Assembly (NCBI GenBank): GCA_041665165.1
Contig: JBAYJJ010000038.1
Location: 1-11,597 of the forward strand
Direction of reading: 5' to 3'
Source: MWCR01 sp041665165
GTDB lineage: Bacteria; Patescibacteriota; Patescibacteriia; 2-12-FULL-60-25
Length of the DNA stretch: 11,597 nucleotides
Shown: piece after piece, positions 1-5,611 of the stretch
Layout of the letters: every line of letters begins with the position of its first letter
How positions within the stretch are numbered: the first letter of the stretch is position 1
Translations under genes and position numbers: made by a program
Notes under the pieces: generated by a model
The model's database searches: none
What the model saw: only the letters and a program-made list of their open reading frames with translations
What the model was told of the DNA's origin: nothing

Positions 1-1100
1 AGGCTGGAGTATAGATAATTCAAAAAGTAATTTTGGCTATTCTTATAATTATAGACACATCGCCTTATCCTCTCCTCAAGCTTATCTCTATCCAATAGAT
101 ACTTGCTCATTTGAATATTCTTTTCTAGCCAAGCTTCAACCAAAGGCATGACAAGGCCTATTAAAGTATCTTGCGCCGACACATTCCCCTCTTTGGCCAA
201 GGCGACTAGTTTTTCTATGATCTTCTGCCTCTCTTGAGACACTTCTTCGCGCGTCATCATTAGCTCTTTTAGCTCAGAATCCCCCTTCTCAAGAGAGAAC
301 ACATATAATTTATCGTTTCCGATTGCATCCGCGACCTCTGATGAATCAGTATATTTATGTTCAGGCTCAAGCTGTTCAAAAGTTTTTTGGTGCGACCAAC
401 GGTTCTTCCATTTGTCTGGTAAGTTCGACTCTATCGCATCCCAATCAGTTCCCTGATCCCGAAAAAGATAAAGGCACTTCCTGTAAAGCGAGATGGCATT
501 TTTCTTTATCCAAAATGGGTTGAAATGAGGAGGATCCTCCTTATCAAGCAAGGCAGTCAGATCCGCTGATATTTCATCGATAGTAAAATGCCTCGGTTCT
601 TGTTTCTTTGATTCCTTATACGACCATCTCTCCTGCCACTTAGGTTCCAATTTAACTAACATCTTTCCCCAATCCGGGTTGCCTTTCTCTCCAGATAATT
701 CCCGCAATAAGCCAGCATATAACGGCCTTGACGTTTGTTTGATCCAGAAAGGGGAAAAGGTTTCTGGGTCTGAGGCAACAAGCAGATCATTTAATTTTTT
801 CACCATTGAATCAAAACTCTCCCTCTTCTTCCCAAAAATCCATTTCTCGCGTGCAGCTGGGTCCAGCCTCTCCAAAACCATATCCCAGCTTCCATTCCCC
901 TTTTTTATTTCCAAAAGAAGCTGCTTATAAAGCCGACTGGCGTTATCAAAAATCCAAACCGGACTAATGCTTTCCGGGTTATTGCTCTTAATCATCAAGT
1001 TCAACTTTGCCGCCAATTGATCAATCTTTGACTCTTCCTGCTTCTCAGCCAACTCAACAGTCGGCTGCGCCAGCATAGGCATTTCCAAAAACGGATTCAT
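1..1100 (-). CDS. Partial protein with three Trp-spaced repeats and a sigma-region-2-like segment (C-terminus off the left edge)
   Basis: An open frame runs without a stop from ATG at 1098-1100 to the window edge, giving 366 residues. An in-frame TAA at 1113-1115 limits the start to this ATG, although no good Shine-Dalgarno site precedes it. After a short N-terminus come three repeats (about residues 29-89, 99-161 and 177-237), each with a hydrophobic helix, a [SN]P-x-W-I motif, an LY-rich helix, a DW or SW, and a closing W. The three key Trp are 49/72/87, 118/144/159 and 197/220/235. A charged linker follows. Residues 299-366 read like sigma70-family region 2: a helix with an A-x-E-G-N-x-x-A pattern, P-L-V, then an F-L-N-Y-L-Y motif at the edge. 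I do not recognise the family. A regulatory, DNA-binding role is inference. The gene starts 32 bases after the Nudix stop and is probably co-transcribed with it. Confidence 0.8.
   Translation of the reverse strand, partial: MNPFLEMPMLAQPTVELAEKQEESKIDQLAAKLNLMIKSNNPESISPVWIFDNASRLYKQLLLEIKKGNGSWDMVLERLDPAAREKWIFGKKRESFDSMVKKLNDLLVASDPETFSPFWIKQTSRPLYAGLLRELSGEKGNPDWGKMLVKLEPKWQERWSYKESKKQEPRHFTIDEISADLTALLDKEDPPHFNPFWIKKNAISLYRKCLYLFRDQGTDWDAIESNLPDKWKNRWSHQKTFEQLEPEHKYTDSSEVADAIGNDKLYVFSLEKGDSELKELMMTREEVSQERQKIIEKLVALAKEGNVSAQDTLIGLVMPLVEAWLEKNIQMSKYLLDRDKLEERIRRCVYNYKNSQNYFLNYLYSS
390..1016 (-). repeat. Three tandem protein repeats of about 61-63 residues, each with three spaced Trp
   Basis: Within the left-edge gene, residues 29-89, 99-161 and 177-237 align with each other. 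The shared pattern is L-rich helix, [DN]P, [SN]P-x-W-I, LY, 22 or 25 residues to a second W preceded by S or D, then exactly 14 residues to a third W preceded by K or R. The second half, G-x(1-2)-[SD]-W-x(3)-[LI]-x(3)-L-x-[PD]-x(4)-[KR]-W, recalls the Myb/SANT helix-turn-helix pattern. The Trp spacing of 23-26 then 15 differs from the roughly 19/19 of classical Myb repeats, so homology is unproven. The repeats are diverged at DNA level, so this is an old internal triplication. Confidence 0.75.
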
Positions 1101-1132
1101 AGTACCAGCTAATTATGCCACAAAACCTGCGA

Positions 1133-2038
1133 CTAAAGAACACGGGACCGGACAAAAGGCTCGTACAAGGCTTTAACCAGGTTGATATTGGGGTGGAGGT
1201 GGTCTTGCATGGCCAAATATTCATCCAATGTCACCCATTTGTATTCATCATCTTCGTTAGAATCCAAAACTACATCGCCTCCAACATAGGCCGCGCGATA
1301 AATCACAAGCTGAACTTGGATCTCTTTATCCGGCAAGTGCCAATAATCAGTATGCAGTCCAAGCAGTTCAAGATTGTTGATATCAAGCCCAGTCTCCTCT
1401 TTGACCTCGCGCACGCAAGCTTGCTCTGGAATTTCCCCGAACTCAATCTTGCCGCCAGGGAATTCCCATTTGTGATTCCACATAGGGTTGATGTCCAACC
1501 TGCGCAAAATCAAAAAGCGACCTTCGTGTTCAACAATGCCGATTGCAATCGTGATTTGTTTTTGAGGGATGTTCCTCGCCTTACTGATCGCCTCTTTGCA
1601 ATAGCATTTGACTGTCGGCAGAAGATCAAAATCCGCGTTTTCTAAATCCTGCTCAATAAACCAACGAATCTCATCATGCTCGTCTGGAGCCAACTGAATC
1701 TTATCTGTCGATGATTTGAGATAATAAGCCAAATTAACGTGCCTGTGGGTGTCAGTAATATCATGAATCTCCAAACGATTAGGCGCGTAAAGCAGATCAG
1801 TGATTGGATCATTCGCAATATCTGGTTTAGACGAAAGAACCGTGAGTTGGCTCGAATCTATTCCTGATTCTTCTTTTATTTCTCGGAACAACGCGTGCTC
1901 AGGGTCTTCATTCAGCTCAATATGCCCGCCAACAGGCAGCCAGCGCTTGAGTTGTTTGTGAAAAATAAGCAATATCTTGTCATCATGGACAATATAACCC
2001 GTAGCAACAAAATCTATGAGCTCATGAATATGCGGCAT
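1133..2038 (-). CDS. Tandem two-domain Nudix hydrolase
   Basis: The 301-residue protein has two complete Nudix boxes (G-x5-E-x7-R-E-U-x-E-E-x-G-U). Box 1 spans G38 to I60, with R52-E53 and E56-E57. Box 2 spans G196 to L218, with R210-E211 and E214-E215. The second domain, with W-E-F-P-G-G-K at 191-197, is MutT-like; the first, with L-P-V-G-G-H at 34-39, is the variant often seen in Nudix enzymes with other nucleotide or alcohol-diphosphate substrates. Nudix enzymes cleave nucleoside diphosphates linked to another moiety using Mg2+ held by the box glutamates. Both boxes are intact, so both domains may be active. The ATG at 2036-2038 is preferred: an 8-residue upstream extension would need TTG at 2060-2062 and would translate a 7-mer repeat tract. 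Neither start has a strong Shine-Dalgarno site. A terminator sits 55 bases upstream, so it probably has its own promoter, which I could not define. Confidence 0.92.
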   Translation of the reverse strand: MPHIHELIDFVATGYIVHDDKILLIFHKQLKRWLPVGGHIELNEDPEHALFREIKEESGIDSSQLTVLSSKPDIANDPITDLLYAPNRLEIHDITDTHRHVNLAYYLKSSTDKIQLAPDEHDEIRWFIEQDLENADFDLLPTVKCYCKEAISKARNIPQKQITIAIGIVEHEGRFLILRRLDINPMWNHKWEFPGGKIEFGEIPEQACVREVKEETGLDINNLELLGLHTDYWHLPDKEIQVQLVIYRAAYVGGDVVLDSNEDDEYKWVTLDEYLAMQDHLHPNINLVKALYEPFVRSRVL

Positions 2039-2052
2039 ATGGCACCAGGGTA

Positions 2053-2073
2053 CAACTGACAACTAACAACTGA
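2053..2073. repeat. Three tandem 7-mers upstream of the Nudix gene
   Basis: The plus strand reads CAACTGA, CAACTAA, CAACTGA in immediate succession, followed by a partial CAAG. It lies between the HAD terminator and the Nudix start codon, within the probable 5' leader of the Nudix gene. Function is unknown. Confidence 0.8.
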
Positions 2074-2093
2074 CAAGAGCATATTTTGAGCAT

Positions 2094-2128
2094 AAAAAAA
2101 ACCGCCCTCAATCATAGGATTGGGACGG
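2094..2128 (-). terminator. Intrinsic terminator at the end of the second HAD gene
   Basis: On the minus strand an 11-bp stem (CCGTCC plus CAATC paired with GATTG plus GGGCGG, one G-T pair and one bulged base) closes a 4-base loop and is followed by eight T. In plus coordinates the arms are 2118-2128 and 2102-2113, and the T-run is 2094-2101. The gene's TGA stop (2108-2110) lies inside the stem. Confidence 0.92.
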
Positions 2129-2776
2129 CGTGGAGCTGAGTACGTACGGAGATGACTCGCCGAGTACTAGCTCGGCAAGTTCACGGAAAGATTTGACACA
2201 GTGATCGGGCTTAACATCATTGAAAGATTCCGGGATACCCATGGAACCCAGGAAGGCGATGGTCCGCACGCCTGCCTCTCTTCCATCGCGGATATCTGAG
2301 GTGAGGTCGCCGACGTACAAGGCGCTATCAAGGGGCACGGCAAACGAAAGACACATTTGCTTGATTGCTTCAGCTTTGTGGGCAGCCTCGCAGGTCACGG
2401 CTTCAAACAACCCCTGGAGTCCATGGACTTCAATGAGCTTATTGATGATTGGCCAGCGCGCCGATGTCACGATTCCGAGCTTGACCTTATTCAGGCGCAT
2501 GATGCCAAGCTGTTCCTTTGCTTCCGGAAACAAGGGGCACTTCTCCTTGTTCGTTGCACTCCGGAATATGCGCGTCCTTTCTTCATCCGTGAAACAGGTT
2601 ACTCCTCTGGAGATAAACCAGTCCGCAAAGGGCATGGACAGGGTTTGGCAAAAGTATTCGAGCGATGGAGGCGCAATTCCCGCAGCGTTGAACACTGCAC
2701 AACATCCTTTGTATTGTTCGGGCATGCTGTCTTGGATGGTGCCATCCCAGTCGAAAATCAGAGCTTGTAGTTTCAT
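2108..2776 (-). CDS. HAD-superfamily phosphatase (paralogue 2)
   Basis: A 222-residue haloacid-dehalogenase-type hydrolase of the phosphoglycolate-phosphatase size class with a helical cap between motifs I and II. Motif I is D9-W-D11-G-T, with D9 the expected nucleophile and D11 the general acid/base. Motif II is T104 in I-V-T-S, motif III is K134, and motif IV is G156-D157 with D161. All catalytic residues are present, so it should hydrolyse a small phosphate monoester; the substrate is not identifiable. The ATG at 2774-2776 is chosen because GGAGG at 2783-2787 lies 6 bases upstream; the adjacent GTG (2777-2779) would be too close. It is a tandem paralogue of the gene at 2884-3510, with close to half of positions identical by eye and a C-terminal tail about 14 residues longer. 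It has its own promoter and terminator. Confidence 0.93.
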   Translation of the reverse strand: MKLQALIFDWDGTIQDSMPEQYKGCCAVFNAAGIAPPSLEYFCQTLSMPFADWFISRGVTCFTDEERTRIFRSATNKEKCPLFPEAKEQLGIMRLNKVKLGIVTSARWPIINKLIEVHGLQGLFEAVTCEAAHKAEAIKQMCLSFAVPLDSALYVGDLTSDIRDGREAGVRTIAFLGSMGIPESFNDVKPDHCVKSFRELAELVLGESSPYVLSSTPSQSYD

Positions 2777-2818
2777 CACAAACCTCCGTTAGCGTTTTTC
2801 GAAGATGCGAATGAGAGT

Positions 2819-2847
2819 TATATACATTAAAAATATGATTTTGTCAA
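2819..2847 (-). promoter_or_regulatory. Sigma70-type promoter for the second HAD gene
   Basis: On the minus strand TTGACA (plus 2842-2847) is followed by a 17-base AT-rich spacer and TATATA (plus 2819-2824). The ATG at 2776 lies about 42 bases downstream of the -10 box, leaving room for the GGAGG site. It lies just beyond the terminator of the upstream HAD gene, so the second copy is an independent unit. Confidence 0.85.
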
Positions 2848-2858
2848 TCCCGTGTATT

Positions 2859-2883
2859 AAAAAACCGCGGACAAGTGTCGCGG
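2859..2883 (-). terminator. Intrinsic terminator after the first HAD gene
   Basis: On the minus strand CCGCGAC (plus 2877-2883), loop ACTT, and GTCCGCGG (plus 2865-2872) form a 7-bp stem with one bulged C, followed by six T (plus 2859-2864). It begins immediately after the TAG stop at 2884-2886 and ends the methyltransferase/HAD operon. Confidence 0.88.
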
Positions 2884-3510
2884 CTAGAAGCCTAGTATCA
2901 TGCAAGCTAGAGCGTTGTGGGACAAGACCTTGAAGTCTGGCCTGACTTCGTTGAAGACCTTTGAGTCCCCATTGGGTCCGATGAAAGCAGCTGTCAGCAC
3001 GCCCGCGAGCTTGCCATCGCGGATGTCTGAGGTGAGGTCGCCGACGTACAACGTCTGCTCCACTGGCACGTCCATGTCTTTGCAGGCTTGGATGATGGCT
3101 CGGGTCTTGTTTTCAGACTCACCCAGGGCCACATCCAGATACTTGATAAGGTCGTGCCTTGCCAAGTTGTCGCGCAAAGTGATCCAGCCGCTGGCGCTCA
3201 CTACGCCTTGCTTGATGCGGGCCTCCTTGAGACGAATCATGGTCTCAACAACTCCTGGGAACAAAGGCGGTAACCTTTTGTTTACGTGAGCATGGTAGAT
3301 GAGCTGGAGCTCATCCCAAGGCATATTCACGCCGTACGACTTGAACCACTCGCTGAAAGGCATGGTCAGCTTCTGGCAAAAGCAGCTCAGGCTTGGCGGC
3401 TCCAGGCCTGCGGCCTTGAAGACTGCCACGCAGCCCTTGTATTCCTCGGCCATGGAATCCTGAATGACCCCGTCGAAATCATAGAGCACGGCCCTGATCC
3501 TTGTTTGCAT
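2884..3510 (-). CDS. HAD-superfamily phosphatase (paralogue 1), coupled to the methyltransferase
   Basis: A 208-residue HAD hydrolase with motif I D11-F-D13-G-V, motif II S105 in V-V-S-A-S, motif III K135, and motif IV G157-D158 with D162. Both acidic pairs are present. The cap resembles that of paralogue 2 in length and sequence (both have Y-K-G-C near residue 24, P-P-S-L near 39 and M-P-F near 50), so substrates are probably related. The start is the ATG at 3508-3510, which shares its A with the methyltransferase TGA stop (TGATG). GGAGG at 3517-3521, 6 bases upstream, lies inside the methyltransferase coding end. The overlap indicates translational coupling and one transcript. The specific reaction is unknown; a role in recycling or detoxifying a phosphorylated product linked to the methyltransferase is only a guess. 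Confidence 0.93.
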   Translation of the reverse strand: MQTRIRAVLYDFDGVIQDSMAEEYKGCVAVFKAAGLEPPSLSCFCQKLTMPFSEWFKSYGVNMPWDELQLIYHAHVNKRLPPLFPGVVETMIRLKEARIKQGVVSASGWITLRDNLARHDLIKYLDVALGESENKTRAIIQACKDMDVPVEQTLYVGDLTSDIRDGKLAGVLTAAFIGPNGDSKVFNEVRPDFKVLSHNALACMILGF

Positions 3511-4097
3511 CACAGACCTCCTGTGTCGGGTTTCTCGAGAACAAGCTCGAGTATCTCGTGAGTGTGGTAAGTGGGTCTGATGTCGACACGATTAAAGCGA
3601 ATACGCTGGTATATCCGCCAACTTTTCACCAATTGGCGGGTCTGTTCAGGCTCCTGTTTGTAGTCTACGCGCCCGCTAGCGTCAGTGATTTGCAGGTTGA
3701 AGTGCACGAACAGCAACCCACCAGGCACCAGCGTCCTTTCGATCTCGCTTAGAGCTCGAGCCTGATCAACGTAGTGGATGACATTGATCACGAAGTAGGC
3801 GCCGATTGAGTTGTTCCCGAAAGGAAGATTCTCGATGTCACTCAGCATGAAATGGCATTCAGGATGAGCACTGGCCGCGGCCTCGACTTCGTCGCGCGAG
3901 TTATCCAAACCAGACACGTCAAACCCGTTAGCCGTGAACGCTGCCATGTCGCGCCCGGACCCGCAACCCGCATCAATCAGCCTTCCGCTGAAGCTCCTAG
4001 CCCTCAGAATTTCAATGAACCTTTCTGCGTAGATGGTGGGATGATTGTCCCAATGCCTGCCATCAGCATACTTTGCGTAAAGAGCTTGATTTTTCAT
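3510..4097 (-). CDS. Class I SAM-dependent methyltransferase
   Basis: A 195-residue Rossmann-type methyltransferase, similar in pattern to the Methyltransf_11/UbiE-like group. Motif I is L-I-D42-A-G-C-G-S-G-R49. D65 after strand 2 would bind the ribose hydroxyls. A D87 in a S-D-I-E-N-L-P-F segment would contact adenine, and the post-motif L-V-P-G-G-L-L-F-V is at 123-131. The acceptor cannot be deduced; the short chain without an extra substrate domain suggests a small molecule. The ATG at 4095-4097 is preferred over longer upstream reading because AAGGAGG (plus 4102-4108) precedes it by 4 bases and a promoter lies just upstream inside the possible extension. It is the first gene of an operon with the HAD phosphatase at 2884-3510. 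Confidence 0.9.
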   Translation of the reverse strand: MKNQALYAKYADGRHWDNHPTIYAERFIEILRARSFSGRLIDAGCGSGRDMAAFTANGFDVSGLDNSRDEVEAAASAHPECHFMLSDIENLPFGNNSIGAYFVINVIHYVDQARALSEIERTLVPGGLLFVHFNLQITDASGRVDYKQEPEQTRQLVKSWRIYQRIRFNRVDIRPTYHTHEILELVLEKPDTGGL

Positions 4098-4115
4098 TCG
4101 CCCTCCTTGCGTGCT

Positions 4116-4144
4116 GTTGTATACAGTAAATCCGGACATGTCAA
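4116..4144 (-). promoter_or_regulatory. Probable promoter of the methyltransferase/HAD operon
   Basis: On the minus strand TTGACA (plus 4139-4144) is followed, after 17 bases, by TACAAC (plus 4116-4121) or, after 15 bases, by TATACA (plus 4118-4123). Each -10 matches consensus at 4 of 6, so the exact -10 is unsettled. A second TTGACA points the other way at 4165-4170, making this a divergent control region for the methyltransferase operon and the peptidase gene. Confidence 0.6.
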
Positions 4145-4240
4145 TGACAGCCCAGTTCAATGACTTGACAAAAGCCTTATTTTATGAGACGTTTTTCCAT
4201 AGTTCGAACCTCGACAATGCGATTCCAAACCTTGATGCAA

Positions 4241-4256
4241 GTCGAATAAAATCGAC
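4241..4256. promoter_or_regulatory. Small dyad over a possible -10 of the peptidase gene
   Basis: GTCGA (4241-4245), six A/T bases, and TCGAC (4252-4256) form an inverted repeat. TAAAAT at 4247-4252 matches the -10 consensus at 5 of 6 and lies 21 bases before the peptidase ATG, with GAAGG at 4264-4268. No good -35 is at the right distance; the plus-strand TTGACA at 4165-4170 is too far away. This could be an operator over a promoter, or chance. Confidence 0.35.
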
Positions 4257-4273
4257 AGAAAACGAAGGTCTCC

Positions 4274-5479
4274 ATGGCTAGAATCTCACAAACCAACATT
4301 CGTACGTTGGCAATCTCCATCATCCTCCTACTGTGCGCCTGCGGAGCCAAAAAATTCATGGAGTCTGCAGAATTTCAGGATCCGCTAGATCCAACTAACT
4401 CGATGAATCCACCGAAAGATTCGGATGGAACCTCGGGCGCAGCTCCTGTGGTGGATAGTGGAACACAGCTGGCGGATGTTCAAGTTATGCCGGAAGTCTC
4501 GCAACCGAGCATCGACGATCTGATTGTTGCGCCCGAGTTGTTTCTGGCCTCCGCGAACGCGCTCAGACAATACAGAAAAGATCGTGGTCACGACGCTCAG
4601 ATTTTGACGGTACAAACCGCAGAGGCGGCGAGCGTACTCGCACTCGGTAATGCCATCCGTACAGCAACACAGGTGCTCCCCCATCTCATATACATCACCC
4701 TGATTGGCGACGTATCGGTGCTACCCGCAGAGCGGCGTGTGTTTGTCGGGGGCGGTGAAGGTTTCACTGATACGTGCTATGCCTACAATGGTTCTGAGAC
4801 GAGTCTCGCTCCTGCGTACGCCCTTGGCCGCATCCCCGTGAAGAGCGATGATGAATTCACGGCTTATCTCGACAAGGTGCGCCGGTTCGAGGAAACCTTC
4901 ATCTCGCGCAAGGGCATGCTGTTTTTTGGTCACCAACCCGAGCTGGGCTATGCCGAAACGCGCGATCTCAATCTCGCAAACCAAAGTGGTTTTCAGAGTA
5001 CGGTTTCTTCCCCATCCAATATCGATGAGCTAACATCACTTCTCAACAATCCGGCCATCGGAACTGTACTATACTACGGTCACGGGTCGCTCTACGGCAA
5101 CGAACCCTTGAGCATCTTGCCAACAGATTCAGCACTGCAAATCGGATGGAACAATGTAAACGCGCCAGTAATCTACGCTTCAGGCGGCTGTGATTTCCAC
5201 AATAGTCAAATCGGCCAGCGCATTCTCTCGGACCAGCTGATCTTCTCCGAGAATGGTGCCGCTGCTACCGTCGGTGCAGTAAAAAACGGCGGATACGGGT
5301 TCGACTACGCCTTCGTCCCCGGATTCATTTCCGGCTTAGCCGCCGAACCTACGCTCGGTAGGGCATTTTTGTCCGGTCTCCACAGTGTCGCAGCCCACCC
5401 AGAGGCAAAACCGGAATCCGTAATGGACTTCATGTACCGCGAGGCGTTGCATGGAGACCCACTACTCCAAATCCGATAG
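4274..5479 (+). CDS. Gingipain-type (peptidase family C25-like) cysteine peptidase, predicted lipoprotein
   Basis: A 401-residue exported protein. Residues 1-20 form a signal sequence with a hydrophobic core ending L-L-L-C-A-C; C23 (L-C-A-C) or C21 is the likely lipid-modified Cys. A polar, Pro/Ser-rich linker covers about residues 24-80. The N-terminal subdomain (about 84-205) has the C25 pattern: a R-G-H segment near 105, a strand ending I-G-D near 144-146, D-T-C-Y-A-Y at 166-171 and G-R-I-P at 185-188. The catalytic subdomain carries Y-Y-G-H270-G and a strand ending G-G-C306, the expected His/Cys dyad, then G-A-A-A-T-V-G-A near 328-335. It ends at H-G-D-P-L-L-Q-I-R, the usual C25 domain end, with no C-terminal Ig-like or sorting domain. 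The likely role is a surface-anchored protease; substrates are unknown. GAAGG precedes the ATG by 5 bases. A strong terminator follows. Confidence 0.85.
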   Translation: MARISQTNIRTLAISIILLLCACGAKKFMESAEFQDPLDPTNSMNPPKDSDGTSGAAPVVDSGTQLADVQVMPEVSQPSIDDLIVAPELFLASANALRQYRKDRGHDAQILTVQTAEAASVLALGNAIRTATQVLPHLIYITLIGDVSVLPAERRVFVGGGEGFTDTCYAYNGSETSLAPAYALGRIPVKSDDEFTAYLDKVRRFEETFISRKGMLFFGHQPELGYAETRDLNLANQSGFQSTVSSPSNIDELTSLLNNPAIGTVLYYGHGSLYGNEPLSILPTDSALQIGWNNVNAPVIYASGGCDFHNSQIGQRILSDQLIFSENGAAATVGAVKNGGYGFDYAFVPGFISGLAAEPTLGRAFLSGLHSVAAHPEAKPESVMDFMYREALHGDPLLQIR

Positions 5480-5491
5480 ACACTCTCACTG

Positions 5492-5519
5492 CGCATCCGC
5501 CATCGGGTGCGTTTTTTTT
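5492..5519 (+). terminator. Intrinsic terminator after the C25-like peptidase
   Basis: CGCATCCG (5492-5499), loop CCAT, and CGGGTGCG (5504-5511) form an 8-bp stem with one G-T pair, followed by eight T (5512-5519). It begins 13 bases after the TAG stop. Confidence 0.93.
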
Positions 5520-5569
5520 ATTTTATGCGCCACTGCATAACTGCTACTCTGCTCATATTTGAACCAATA

Positions 5570-5594
5570 ATTGCCAATCTCACTTTTTTATAAT
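5570..5594 (+). promoter_or_regulatory. Promoter of the glycosyltransferase-like gene, carrying a shared box
   Basis: ATTGCCAATC (5570-5579), nine bases, then TATAAT (5589-5594) preceded by a T-run. The same box with identical spacing precedes the tRNA-Arg gene at 6377-6401. TATAAT is a perfect -10; nothing close to TTGACA is at 17 bases. The box sits in the spacer, with TTGCCA only 12 bases before the -10. Confidence 0.7.
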
Positions 5595-5611
5595 AAGCTG
5601 ACAAAGAAATT

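Noticed and set aside
1115..1645. Plus-strand reading of 176 residues opposite the Nudix gene
   Set aside because: It is antisense to a gene with two perfect Nudix boxes and has no ribosome-binding site or recognisable motif.
2039..2062. Longer Nudix start at TTG 2060-2062
   Set aside because: It would translate part of the 7-mer tract, adds an unconserved-looking 8-residue leader, and has no Shine-Dalgarno site. The ATG at 2036-2038 is more likely.
4098..4160. Methyltransferase extended to 4160
   Set aside because: The AAGGAGG site and ATG at 4095-4097 are well placed, and the likely promoter lies inside the extension.
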